From NCBI GenBank assembly GCA_002077045.2, contig KZ111160.1, forward strand, positions 110,437-174,436: a stretch of DNA of 64,000 nt, in the 5' to 3' direction. The notes under the pieces were generated by a model that was given only the letters and a program-made list of their open reading frames with translations, was not told the origin of the DNA and did not search any database. Made by a program: the position numbers and the translations under genes. Below, one piece after another: positions 1 through 9,282 of the stretch (position 1 is its first letter; each line of letters starts with the position of its first letter). Origin of the DNA: Rachicladosporium sp. CCFEE 5018. Lineage: Eukaryota > Ascomycota > Dothideomycetes > Cladosporiales > Cladosporiaceae.

Positions 1-493
1 TAGTATCGTCAATGCCATTCCATGCGTCATCTGCGTCCTCGCCTTCGTCATCCTCCTCATCGTCGGTTCCGAAGTCCTGCGCTCTGGCTTGTGCAGATGC
101 CAGTAGCGCCGCCATCGGGTTACCACCCTTGTCTTCCATTTCCTCGTCACCATCCTCTGCGTCCTCTCCGTCCACTATTCCATTTGCTGCCGCTCCAGCG
201 CTACCCATACCCGCATCCTCCACCGCAGTCCCTGCCCTTCTCGCTTTCGCTGCGTCCCTCTTGGCCATCTGCTCCTCCTCTCTGCGCCTCTTCGTGTCCT
301 CGACCTCAGCTAGCACCTGATCTCTGAACGGGAACGATTTCGGGATACCAGGGTCCTTCTTTAGTCGGGAAGTCCATGTTACATCCTTCTTTGCAGATCT
401 GCGCTCTTTCTTTTGTTTTGCCGAGGAGGATTTCTGGATCTTGTGCCGGAGGCGAACCGTCACACGTTTAGAGACTGGTTTGCCGACCTTCAT
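1..493 (-). CDS. Nucleolar GTPase (GNL3L/Grn1/Nug1 type), N-terminal part, cut by window edge
   Basis: The reading frame is open from the ATG at 491-493 (minus strand) to the left edge, giving 164 codons of a longer gene. The first ~80 residues are strongly basic and fit the Grn1/GNL3 N-terminal domain: MKVGKPVSKRVTVRLRHKIQ, then a Lys-rich stretch, then SRLKKDPGIPKSFPFRDQVL. A coiled-coil-like Glu/Arg stretch and a long acidic linker (DDEEDDEGEDADD) follow. Proteins with this domain are nucleolar GTPases that help assemble and export the 60S ribosomal subunit. The circularly permuted GTPase domain would lie off the window, so the family call rests on the N-terminal domain alone. It faces away from the methyltransferase gene, with 165 bp between start codons. 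Confidence 0.8.
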   Translation of the reverse strand, partial: MKVGKPVSKRVTVRLRHKIQKSSSAKQKKERRSAKKDVTWTSRLKKDPGIPKSFPFRDQVLAEVEDTKRRREEEQMAKRDAAKARRAGTAVEDAGMGSAGAAANGIVDGEDAEDGDEEMEDKGGNPMAALLASAQARAQDFGTDDEEDDEGEDADDAWNGIDDT

Positions 494-658
494 GACAGCG
501 GTGTTGAAGATTGTTTTGGTGTCAAAGAGGGTTTGTGCTGGTTGTAGGAAGTAATGCAGAAGTTATCGATAGAGAAGTTCGTGCCAAGCCCAGAGATCTG
601 CGACTTTTTTGTGCACGCGATTCGAGCCGTCACATCCACTGCACGTCTGAACTACACA

Positions 659-1621
659 ATGGGCCTCACGGTGGCAGACTTCAAGACGCTCGTTCAGACC
701 AATGGAGTTCTCGTCATCGACGGCGCGCTCGCGACTGAGCTCGAGATGCGAGGACATGATCTATCTCACCCTCTTTGGTCTGGCAAAGTGCTTAAGGAGA
801 GCCCGGAAGTCATTCAGGATGTGCATCGCGAGTATTTCATCGCCGGAGCCAACATAGCAATCACAGCATCATATCAGGCGACTGTCCTCGGACTGCAAGA
901 ACATCTAGGTCTGAATGATCGCCAAGCCGGCGAGTTGATTGCACGCAGTGTTGAACTTGCACAGGATGCTCGCTCTGAAGCGTACGCACAAAGTGTTCCC
1001 GCCGAACGTCCACTGCTCGTCGCAGGGAGCGTTGGTCCTTATGGTGCCTACCTAACTGATGGATCTGAATACCGAGGAGACTACAAGGTCTCTGCGCAGG
1101 CTCTTGCTGATTTTCATCGACCTCGGATACAGGCGCTGCTGGACGCTGGCGCGGATCTACTTGCTATCGAGACTATCCCCAGCCCACAAGAGGTCAAAGT
1201 GCTGCTTGAGCTCCTGCGCGATCATTTCCCCTCCTGCATCGCGTGGCTGAGTTGCACCTTACGCGATGCGGAGCATCTCAGTGATGGCACACCCATACTT
1301 GACGTACTGGAAGCCGTCCATAGTAGCAACGCCAGTTCACCACAGATTGTGGCGTTTGGCATAAACTGCGTACCACCACATCTGGTGACGCCGTGTCTGA
1401 AGCTGCTTCACGCGGCGACCGAACTACCGCTCCTATGCTACCCAAACTCGGGCGAAGTGTACGTTGCGAAGGATCACGCATGGACGGGCACTGGAAGCAC
1501 CACAAATCTCCGTGATCAGACGTTGGAATTCAAAGCTGCTGGCGCGCGGCTTATAGGTGGGTGCTGCAGGACTACACCTGCAGATATTCGAGCAGTGGCC
1601 GATGCGCTACATGACTCATGA
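659..1621 (+). CDS. Homocysteine S-methyltransferase
   Basis: Single-exon gene of 320 residues. I chose the ATG at 659 because the family domain starts there (MGLTVADFKTL, then VLVIDGALATELEMRG). The frame also has an ATG at 554, but those 35 extra residues do not look like the family. The protein covers the whole homocysteine-binding barrel: GAxATEL near the start, NIAITASYQAT, AGSVGPYGA, GINCVPP, and the C-terminal GGCCRTTP. The Cys of GINC and the GGCC pair bind the catalytic zinc in this family. Fungal members (yeast Mht1/Sam4) make methionine from homocysteine using S-methylmethionine or S-adenosylmethionine. It is next to an aromatic catabolism cluster, but I see no pathway link. Confidence 0.93.
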   Translation: MGLTVADFKTLVQTNGVLVIDGALATELEMRGHDLSHPLWSGKVLKESPEVIQDVHREYFIAGANIAITASYQATVLGLQEHLGLNDRQAGELIARSVELAQDARSEAYAQSVPAERPLLVAGSVGPYGAYLTDGSEYRGDYKVSAQALADFHRPRIQALLDAGADLLAIETIPSPQEVKVLLELLRDHFPSCIAWLSCTLRDAEHLSDGTPILDVLEAVHSSNASSPQIVAFGINCVPPHLVTPCLKLLHAATELPLLCYPNSGEVYVAKDHAWTGTGSTTNLRDQTLEFKAAGARLIGGCCRTTPADIRAVADALHDS

Positions 1622-1708
1622 AACTATGTACATCATAAACATCGTACTAGGCAGCCAGCTCCTTCGCACGCGCTGTCGCGCAAATCACACTGGAAGCTTT
1701 CACTCGAC

Positions 1709-3377
1709 TCACAGATTCTTCGTCCTCTCCTCACTGTCCGCGATCCACTTGTCCACCATTGCCTGATCCCTCACTTTCAGTCCAATCGCAAATGGCTTAG
1801 GATCGCTCGTAAGTCCGTTCGGCATCTTGTTACAACCAAAGGCATCCAGGATCGGCCGCTGCTTCGGATCTCTTGCGGGCAAGATTTCGAATGCTACTAT
1901 CATCCGTAGAAACGCAGTGTACAGCTCCCGATTCGCGAGATGCACACCAATACACATCCTGCTTCCAGCGCCATAGCCATAGTGTGGTGTCCCTCTTGTT
2001 GCCGAGGCATCGTCAACGCTATCGTCGGCGATGTAGCGGTCTGGGTTGAAGTCATGTGGCGACTTGAAGTGCGTTTCGTCGTAGTGCGCACCATAGGCGT
2101 TCATGTAGAAGCTTGTCCCTGCTGGGATGATGGCGTTGCCGTATTTGATGTCTTTGATGTTCTTTCGTGGAAGGCAAACCGGAATGACGGACCAGAAGCG
2201 AAGAGTCTCCTTGACCATGGCGGTGATGTAGGGCACTTTCTCTTCAGTCAGGCAGCGCTCCCAGGCATCGTTGTTCGGGTACACTTTGTTGATCTCGTCG
2301 AGTGCGCGAGCTTGCATGTCCTGGCCTCGTTCGGACGCGAGATAGGCGATGCACATGATGAGATTGCCGGGAACGGTGTCGAGACCTGCTGACACCATGC
2401 TGAGGGAGATGGACATGACCTCGGCTGTTGATCTGTCAGTACGGTGCTTCTGCGATTTACAGGGAAGTACAGTCGTGCTCACCATCCGATAGCTTCGCTT
2501 CAGGATCCTTCAATACGTTGCCGACGATGCAAGGAGCGTCAGTACCCTCCTTCATCTTCTCCTTTAACATATCCAGTAATTTGTACATGTACTTCGCTCG
2601 GCGCGCTTTGTATTCCAGTGCCTTATTATTGCCTCCTGGCATTAGCCGCAGCAGAGGCACATAGTCCGCCCAATTTGATGCAGTTGACCGGAAGTTACCA
2701 ATCTGCCTTTCCACTAGAGTGATCTCCTTGAGTAGTCCGTCATCGACGTTGCCTTCTATCTTGATGCCGTAGTTGAGAGTCAAAGACGTCGAAAGAGCGA
2801 ATCGCGCGAAGTACAGTGTGGGATCGACGTCCACAGTCCCGTCCTTGCTGTCAACCAGCATTTCCTTGAGACTTTTGGTGCACTCGTAATCGACGATAGG
2901 CATGTAGCTCTGCACTGCCGGTCGATTCAATGCCGTGGCTGCAGCTTTCCGCCGTGCTTTGCAGCTTTCGTCCCATGGTGAAGTGCCAATCGTCAATCCT
3001 TCGCTGGAGCTGACCACACTGTGGAAAGTGTGCAGCGTCGGTCTGCTGATCAGGGCACTTTGCTGGCCGATCCAGAGTTCTCGTACGCTGTCAAAGGTGT
3101 TCGCAAACACAATCCGTTTATTGCCCAGACGCAACTGGAACACTGGGCCGTACTTCTTCGCAAGCCGTGTCGCATTCGCAGCGTGGTTGTCCCCGAGCTC
3201 CCTCAGGCTGCCGAGGATGGGAAGGCCAGGGATCTCGGGAAGATTCTTGATCTTAGGGATATCAGTTCGATCCAGAAGCTTGATGGCTGTGTATACTAAA
3301 GCTATCAGGAAGAAGGGAAGAACTTGAGGCTGTAGCAAAAGCGCTACGATGCCTTGCGGATCTTTAGACTGCGCCAT
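1709..3377 (-). CDS. Cytochrome P450, CYP504 type (phenylacetate / hydroxyphenylacetate hydroxylase)
   Basis: Two exons: 2483-3377 and 1709-2424. A 58-nt intron lies at 2425-2482 (GTGAGC...CAACAG), and joining across it restores LSDAEVMSISLSMVSAGLDT. The product is 536 residues. An N-terminal membrane helix is followed by the proline hinge (PEIPGLPILGSL), the I-helix region, ExxR (KETLRF) and the haem loop YGYGAGSRMCIG with the Cys ligand. The overall sequence, including the C-terminus ending WIADSEERTKNL, fits CYP504. Aspergillus members PhacA and PhacB hydroxylate phenylacetate (C2) or 3-hydroxyphenylacetate (C6), feeding homogentisate. PhacB seems slightly more likely, but I cannot separate the two without alignment. 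The fumarylacetoacetase gene lies 406 bp upstream on the same strand and hmgA lies beyond it, which supports a homogentisate role. Confidence 0.85.
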
Positions 3378-3783
3378 GTGTGCACACTAGTTTTGCCTTC
3401 AAGTCGGAGAACAGACGCTGAGACGAAGGGAAATAGGTGCCAGCTTGAGGTACTTACGCTTCGTCGACAGGAGACAGAGCGCTCTTGTATGACAGCACTA
3501 AAGGCGAGCTTACTTGCGGCATGACACCCGCAATGGAGTCTGGGTGTAAGGCCGACGGAACTGGATACCTCACTGGAGTGTGTGGAAGAGGGGAAGCGGT
3601 GCCGTTCCTTTTGGCTGCGGAAGAAGTTCCGCCCCAAAGCACGACGCGCCGACAACAACGTTGACCATGTTCGTCAGCGCTCGCGACGCTTGCTACGATC
3701 GCAATATACGGCCATGTGGAAATGAGTTGCCGGTTGAAGCTGCTTTCGCTGCTCTCGTTGAGTACCTCATTCTGGCTTTGAGG
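3378..3783. other. Intergenic: P450 promoter / fumarylacetoacetase 3' region
   Basis: No credible gene. The stretch is the 5' region of the minus-strand P450 and the 3' flank of the minus-strand fumarylacetoacetase. Short open frames here lack any recognisable domain. Confidence 0.5.
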
Positions 3784-5070
3784 CTATCTATTTGCTTCAA
3801 CAATAGTCCCAGCACACTCACCAAATCCGACCAGAGCACCGTCGCCCTGTCCGCACACACCACTTAAAGTAAGCGTATCTCCGTCCTCCAGAAACAAGCG
3901 CTTTTCCCCGCCTTCGAGCTCGATCTCAATCTTCCCGTTCTCACTGCGCTCGAGCAAACATCCCTTCTCGTTCTCTCCCTTGCCGGATATAGTGCCACTA
4001 CCGAGCAAGTCACCTACGTTGAACGGACAGCCACCGACCGTATGATGAGCCAGCATCTGTGGGAACGAGAATAGCAGGTTCCGCGCGGAGGTCTTGGTCA
4101 ATGTCGACGACTTCCCGGAAGCTGTCGTCAAGGTCACGGTCAGATCGATGGCAAAGTTCGACTTCCGCCCCTTCTCATCGAGGTAAGGAAGGGAAGGGAC
4201 GTCATTCTGGATGCCGTCTGTAGCAAAGGGCTCCAGTGCGTCCATTAAGACGACCCATGGCGAGACAGTCGTTCCAAAGTTCTTGCTGTTGAACGGCCCG
4301 AGAGGGACATACTCCCATGCTTGGATGTCTCGAGCAGACCAATCGTTCATCAATACGACGCCGAAGAGGTAATCAGGCGCGTCGTAGATGCTAATTGATT
4401 CGCCGAGATCAGACGAGGCGCAGACAAAGCATCCCAGCTCGAGCTCGAAGTCGAGCTTACGGCAGGGGCTGAGCTCCGGGCCTTTCTCTAGATCTATCAA
4501 GATCTGACCCCTTGGCCGCTGGATAGGTGTCCCGCTGACGACTACGCTTGATGCTCGGCCGTGGTAGCCGACTGGCAAGTGCTTATAGTTCTTCTGCAAT
4601 GCGTTTTGTGGACCGCGAAACAGAACGCCTACGTTGTGGGCATGGTGCAGTCCAGCGTAGAAGTCCGTGTAGTCGCCTATGCGAAGCGGGAGATGCATGT
4701 CACAATCCTCAAGCGGGACGAGAGCGCTCTGACGAAGCTGCTCATTCTTTTCGAGAACGTCTGGGAACGGACCAGATTTGAGTAGCACGCTCTGCAAGTA
4801 CTCACGGACGACCTTGTGGAGTGGTCGGCCGAGAGCTGCGAAGGCGTTCAATGTCGGCTCCGAGAAGACCGATTGATGTGGCTGTATAGTCGAAAGTGCT
4901 GCGAAGCCGTTACCTGCGGTGAACGCACGCAGGTCGAGAGCATGATCGCCGATTGCAACCGCAGGACGAGGTGCGCTGTCTGCACTGGTCGAGACGATGC
5001 CGAAGGGGACATTGTGGAGCGAGAAGTGAGAGCGCGGATCGATCGGAAGCCAGCTTCGAAGCGGTGCCAT
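3784..5070 (-). CDS. fahA: Fumarylacetoacetase
   Basis: Single exon, 428 residues, the normal length for the family. It splits fumarylacetoacetate into fumarate and acetoacetate, the last step of phenylalanine/tyrosine/homogentisate breakdown. The N-terminal SH3-like domain begins SWLPIDPRSHFSLHNVPFGI. The catalytic FAH fold follows with YTDFYAGLHHAHNVG, LPVGYHGRASSVVVSGTPI, LDFELELGCFV, LMNDWSARDIQAWEYVPLGP and GDLLGSGTISG, which carry the known metal and substrate residues. It is divergent from hmgA, with 635 bp between starts, so a shared promoter for the two pathway genes is likely. The Aspergillus fahA-hmgA pair is a known parallel; maleylacetoacetate isomerase (maiA) is not visible in this window. 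Confidence 0.96.
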   Translation of the reverse strand: MAPLRSWLPIDPRSHFSLHNVPFGIVSTSADSAPRPAVAIGDHALDLRAFTAGNGFAALSTIQPHQSVFSEPTLNAFAALGRPLHKVVREYLQSVLLKSGPFPDVLEKNEQLRQSALVPLEDCDMHLPLRIGDYTDFYAGLHHAHNVGVLFRGPQNALQKNYKHLPVGYHGRASSVVVSGTPIQRPRGQILIDLEKGPELSPCRKLDFELELGCFVCASSDLGESISIYDAPDYLFGVVLMNDWSARDIQAWEYVPLGPFNSKNFGTTVSPWVVLMDALEPFATDGIQNDVPSLPYLDEKGRKSNFAIDLTVTLTTASGKSSTLTKTSARNLLFSFPQMLAHHTVGGCPFNVGDLLGSGTISGKGENEKGCLLERSENGKIEIELEGGEKRLFLEDGDTLTLSGVCGQGDGALVGFGECAGTIVEANR

Positions 5071-5705
5071 GCTGATCTGTAAGATGGTAACGGGCGCTGT
5101 TACAAAGTTATGTCGTACAGTAATTGGAGCACTACCGCACTGTTCATGGTCACTACCTCGCGTAGCCTACATACTGACAGCTGGTGAGGTCAAAAGCAAG
5201 CTTTGATGCAGCTCCCTTAAGTCAGACCACTCATACTGAGTCCGGACAGGCACACATATTGCTCCGCCGAAGCTTGCCGTGGCTAGCCAGACCGGGCATC
5301 ATGTGGATGTATCGTGGGCATGGAAGACCACTGCGGACGTCTTCCGCTTGCGGGGAAGTGGAGTCTAAAGTCAGATTGCGGAGCTGCATGTTGCTACTTC
5401 GAACCCACAGCATCGAGCATGAACCCCAGGGCGGATTGCCGCCGCGAAACCTGACAGCGTACGAGAAACGTCCGGCACGCGGGATGACGGAAGGTATGCG
5501 CATTGCGAGTGAACCTCTCCAGGCCTTGAATGGATGGTGAACGATCTTGTATACACATTGAGCTTTCCTGTTAGATTGTGTTATGGCCACTTCGTGAGGT
5601 ATAGTACACTCCCAGTTCAAGAGGGCTTGCCGCCACATGATTTCAAAGGCCCTGCTCTCATCGGCGTAGCATCACTTTTCCATTCGCTTTCTACCCCCTG
5701 CAAAG
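5071..5705. promoter_or_regulatory. Divergent fahA-hmgA intergenic region
   Basis: 635 bp separate the start codons of two consecutive homogentisate-pathway enzymes facing away from each other, so this is the expected site of shared control, for example induction by aromatic amino acids or phenylacetate. I could not identify a specific operator with confidence. Confidence 0.5.
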
Positions 5706-7136
5706 ATGCCTGTGACAGCCTTCGACGTTCCGGAAAAGTACGCTTACCAGAACGGCTTCAATACATACCATGAGACCGAAGCCGTCTCTGGTACCCTGCC
5801 GATCGGCGCAAACAACCCACAGAAAGCATCTCTGGGTCTCTACAACGAGAAGTTGAGCGGTACAGCCTTTACCGCTCCGCGAAATGAGAACCAGCAGACA
5901 TGGCTCTATCGCATACTTCCGGCATCAGCACACTCCGACTTCAGTCCCCGGGAGAGTGCAACGTACACCACGAACCCTGAGAACAAGCCACACGAGCGAA
6001 TTCACCAGATCCCGAACCAGCTGCGATGGGATCCCTTCGATCTGGACGAAAGTGTAGATTGGGTGCATAGCTTACACTTGCTAGCCGGGGCTGGCGATCC
6101 GACGATGAAGTCCGGGCTAGGGATCTACATCTTCGCAGTAGGGAAAGATATGGATCCTCACGAAGCATTCTACAGTGCAGATGGTGACTTCCTGATTGTG
6201 CCGCAACACGGCGTCCTCGATATCCATACTGAACTCGGCCATCTCCTCGTCCGTCCAAACGAGGTTTGCGTGATACCACGCGGAATACGTTACCGTGTGA
6301 AACTTCCGTCTGGTCCTGCCAGAGGGTACATCTGCGAACTGTATCAAGGACACTTCCAGCTTCCTGAATTGGGGCCTATGGGTAGCAATGCCCTTGCCAA
6401 TTCTCGGGACTTCCAGGCTCCAATAGCATCCTTTGATGAAGACCACTCGGGCAGCACGACCTACACCCTCCTCTCCAAATTCGCCGGCCATCTCTTCGCT
6501 GCTACGCAAACCCACACGCCTTTCGACGTGGTAGCTTGGCATGGAAATTACTATCCTTACAAGTACGATCTCGGGCGGTTCAATACGATGGGTTCGATCA
6601 GCTACGATCATCCGGACCCGAGTATCTTCACCGTCTTGACTGCGCCGAGTGACCACGCAGGAACGGCTGTAGCAGATTTCGTTATCTTCCCTCCGCGGTG
6701 GCTAGTGGCTGAGGATACGTTCCGACCGCCTTGGTATCACCGCAATACGATGAGCGAGTTCATGGGTCTCATCGGAGGCCAGTACGATGCCAAGACTGGC
6801 GGTGGCTTCCAACCGGGTGGAGCAAGTCTGCATAATGTCATGTCGGGTCATGGCCCTGATGCTGTCACCCATGAGAAGGCTTCCGAAGCAGAGCTGAAGC
6901 CTGTGAAAGTTGGCGAGGGGAGCATGGCGTTCATGTTTGAGAGTTGCTTTATGGTCGGTGTTACGGATTGGGGATTGAAGACTTGTAAGAAGCTACAAGA
7001 AGGGTATAATGCCGAGAGCTGGGAGCCATTGAAAGCGAGATTCCGGCGGCCGGGAGCAGATGTGAATGGTGGAAATGGCGTGAAGAAGGACATCAAGGCT
7101 GATGATTATCTTACCGGGGCGTCAGGGGATCAATGA
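5706..7136 (+). CDS. hmgA: Homogentisate 1,2-dioxygenase
   Basis: Single exon, 476 residues. It opens the ring of homogentisate to maleylacetoacetate using Fe(II) and oxygen. Family features are complete: YQNGFNTYHETEAVSGTLP at the N-terminus, GNYYPYKYDLGRFNTMGSIS in the middle, and the metal site WYHRNTMSEFMG (His about 345, Glu about 351) plus SGHGPD (His about 382). The three ligand positions correspond to His335/Glu341/His371 of the human enzyme. The first ATG is used and the start region matches the family. A second, 5'-truncated copy of this gene begins directly after the first assembly gap at 17119. Confidence 0.97.
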   Translation: MPVTAFDVPEKYAYQNGFNTYHETEAVSGTLPIGANNPQKASLGLYNEKLSGTAFTAPRNENQQTWLYRILPASAHSDFSPRESATYTTNPENKPHERIHQIPNQLRWDPFDLDESVDWVHSLHLLAGAGDPTMKSGLGIYIFAVGKDMDPHEAFYSADGDFLIVPQHGVLDIHTELGHLLVRPNEVCVIPRGIRYRVKLPSGPARGYICELYQGHFQLPELGPMGSNALANSRDFQAPIASFDEDHSGSTTYTLLSKFAGHLFAATQTHTPFDVVAWHGNYYPYKYDLGRFNTMGSISYDHPDPSIFTVLTAPSDHAGTAVADFVIFPPRWLVAEDTFRPPWYHRNTMSEFMGLIGGQYDAKTGGGFQPGGASLHNVMSGHGPDAVTHEKASEAELKPVKVGEGSMAFMFESCFMVGVTDWGLKTCKKLQEGYNAESWEPLKARFRRPGADVNGGNGVKKDIKADDYLTGASGDQ

Positions 7137-8343
7137 GCCTGGTGCAACAATGTAGAGCCCTGCAAGAGTCGGGTCGGAGATCCGATCGGAAGGAGTGTTC
7201 CACGAGGGACCCGAACCCCTCACCTGCGCATCCAGGATAGAACTTCTAGGCAGCAACAGGGAAGGAGTGCAAGCACCGTTGGATGCCGGAGCCCATAAAC
7301 CTGGCAAGCCAGTCACGGACCTTCCGGATTGATTGGTTGTGGCTATCTTCCCTGGCAATGTCCTCGTTAGTACGGAATATATAGACCGTTTCCTAAAGCG
7401 ATCGAGATCTAGTGTGGCAAAGCAGAAGTGCAGTATGACTCCGCCGCCTTCGAACCCGCGACCTGCAGGTGACTCAGAGGCGGCAAACGGCGCAAAGAGG
7501 GAAGGAGTGCTGCAGTCACTGTGGATGCCCGCCGTCTTACGCTCGGTATTGCTGGCTGCAGTGGGCGACATAGTTGAGGTTTCGCTGACTTCCCTGGGAA
7601 ATCCAGTCGTGTGCTATGGTTATATAGACTTATCTCAGGCGCGTGACTAGGGCCATACATTGGAAACCATTCGAGCTTTCTCTAAGTCGCAGCGCCAGAC
7701 ATTCCCAAAGTACAGTACATCGTCTGAGGATCAGCACGGCGTTTTCGAGTTGCATACTCATCGGTCATCGCATAAATGAATTGACTGCTGCCGCCTTCGA
7801 ACGCGCGACCTGCAGACGAGGCAAAAGCAGCAAACGGGCCAAAAGGGAAGGAGTGCTGCAGTCACTGTGGGCGTCCGCGCCTACCAAGCTTCCACTGGCC
7901 TCCTGACGGTAGCGGACCACACTGTATGTTGTTCGCTGACTTCCCTGAGGTGCTGCAGTGGAAGAAGGGTTTACACACCCAGTAGCAATGAGCGTGCCTG
8001 CTTGCCGATGCAATGTAGTGAGCATGCAAGTACTGGCTCATCGCTTCAGACACTGCATATAGTCGGATGAGACGTACTACGTTCTGCAAGCGCACCTTAT
8101 CATTGTTGTGCTGTACAGACGAATTGAGACAGAGTGGGTGCTGGCTTCCATGCGTGTCCTGTTGAAGTCATGCACAAAAGAGCAGCTTGCACAATTCAAC
8201 CGTGCATGAATCCAACCCACCTCATCTCCGCGTACACAGCAGGCAGCTCACCCCAGTCGATACACAACACACATCTCCGACCCCAGCAACACAGTGCGCA
8301 CCTGGCGGATTATCTGTCGCCTGTGTATGGTACAGTCGCCGCC
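7137..8343. repeat. Spacer with three diverged copies of a tRNA-like (box-B-like) repeat unit
   Basis: No protein gene. Three related segments start near 7190, 7435 and 7785. Each carries a TTCGAACCC/GGTTCGAA-type motif followed by CACCTG or ACCTGCAG, then a conserved core GGGAAGGAGTGC (7259-7270, 7499-7510, 7844-7855). A GACTTCCCTG-like end occurs further on. Read on the minus strand, the motif resembles the B box of a tRNA promoter, but no copy folds into an intact tRNA: the acceptor arms do not pair. They may be decayed tRNA-derived (SINE-like) repeats. The last part is the VPS26 promoter and 5' UTR. The block recurs at 17700-18905. Confidence 0.4.
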
Positions 8344-9282
8344 ATGTCCCTCTTCTCCTTCTCCACGCCCCTCGACATCGACATCGTCCTGCAAGACACC
8401 GACGACCGCCCCACCGTCGACGTCAAACTCGACAAGACTCGGCGCGAAAAGGCGCCCCTGTATCTTGATGGCGAGACAGTCAAAGGTGCTGTCACAATTC
8501 GGCCCAAAGATGGGAAGCGGCTGGAGCATACAGGCATCAAGGTGCAGTTCGTGGGAACAATAGAGATGTTCTTCGATCGCAGCACGCACCATGAGTTCTT
8601 GAGCTTGCAGACTGAGCTGGCAAGTCCAGGGGAGCTGCAGCATCCGGTGACGCTACCTTTCGCGTTCAAGAACGTAGAGAAGATGTACGAGAGCTATCAC
8701 GGGATCAACGTCAGGTTACGCTACTTTCTCAGAGTTACAGTGAGCAGACGAATGGCAGATGTGGTGCGGGAGAAGGACTTGTGGGTGTACTCCTACCGAC
8801 AACCACCCGAGAGCAACAGCGTGATAAAGATGGATGTTGGTATAGAGGACTGCCTGCACATCGAGTTCGAGTACTCGAAGAGCAAGTACCACTTGAAAGA
8901 CGTGATCGTGGGGCGGATATACTTCCTTCTGGTCCGGCTGAAGATAAAACACATGGAGCTCTCCATCATCCGCCGGGAGACCACCGGCGTGCCTCCGAAT
9001 CAGTATAACGAATCGGAGACGCTCGTCCGCTTCGAGATCATGGATGGCTCGCCATCGCGTGGAGAGACAATACCCATCCGCCTCTTCCTCGGCGGCTTTG
9101 ACCTGACGCCCACATTTCGGGATGTGAACAAGAAGTATAGCACAAGGTACTACTTGTCGCTCGTGCTGATCGATGAGGATGCCCGGCGGTACTTCAAGCA
9201 GAGCGAGATTGTCCTCTATCGGCAGGCGCCTGAGAACAGCGAGCTTGCGCAACGGCAGGCGAAGGAAATTCAGGCAAGCTAG
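8344..9282 (+). CDS. VPS26: Retromer subunit Vps26, copy a
   Basis: 312 residues from the ATG at 8344 (MSLFSFSTPLDIDIVL). The frame is open further upstream to 8134, but homology to Vps26 starts here. The arrestin-like fold is well conserved: LYLDGETVKG, KRLEHTGIKVQFVG, YESYHGINVRLRYFL, KMDVGIEDCLHIEFEYSKSK, YHLKDVIVGRIYFLLVR, IPIRLFLGGFDLTPTFRDVN and DARRYFKQSEIVLYRQAPE. Vps26 is part of the cargo-selective retromer trimer that recycles receptors from endosome to Golgi. The reading frame ends at TAG 9280-9282, but the same frame continues as a conserved extension (see 9283-9843). The Vps26 protein encoded at 18906-19844 is identical residue for residue in my comparison, despite many silent differences. 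Confidence 0.95.
   Translation: MSLFSFSTPLDIDIVLQDTDDRPTVDVKLDKTRREKAPLYLDGETVKGAVTIRPKDGKRLEHTGIKVQFVGTIEMFFDRSTHHEFLSLQTELASPGELQHPVTLPFAFKNVEKMYESYHGINVRLRYFLRVTVSRRMADVVREKDLWVYSYRQPPESNSVIKMDVGIEDCLHIEFEYSKSKYHLKDVIVGRIYFLLVRLKIKHMELSIIRRETTGVPPNQYNESETLVRFEIMDGSPSRGETIPIRLFLGGFDLTPTFRDVNKKYSTRYYLSLVLIDEDARRYFKQSEIVLYRQAPENSELAQRQAKEIQAS

Noticed and set aside
12..327. Ser-rich and His/Pro-rich plus-strand frames at the left edge
   Set aside because: Antisense of the acidic linker of the nucleolar GTPase gene.
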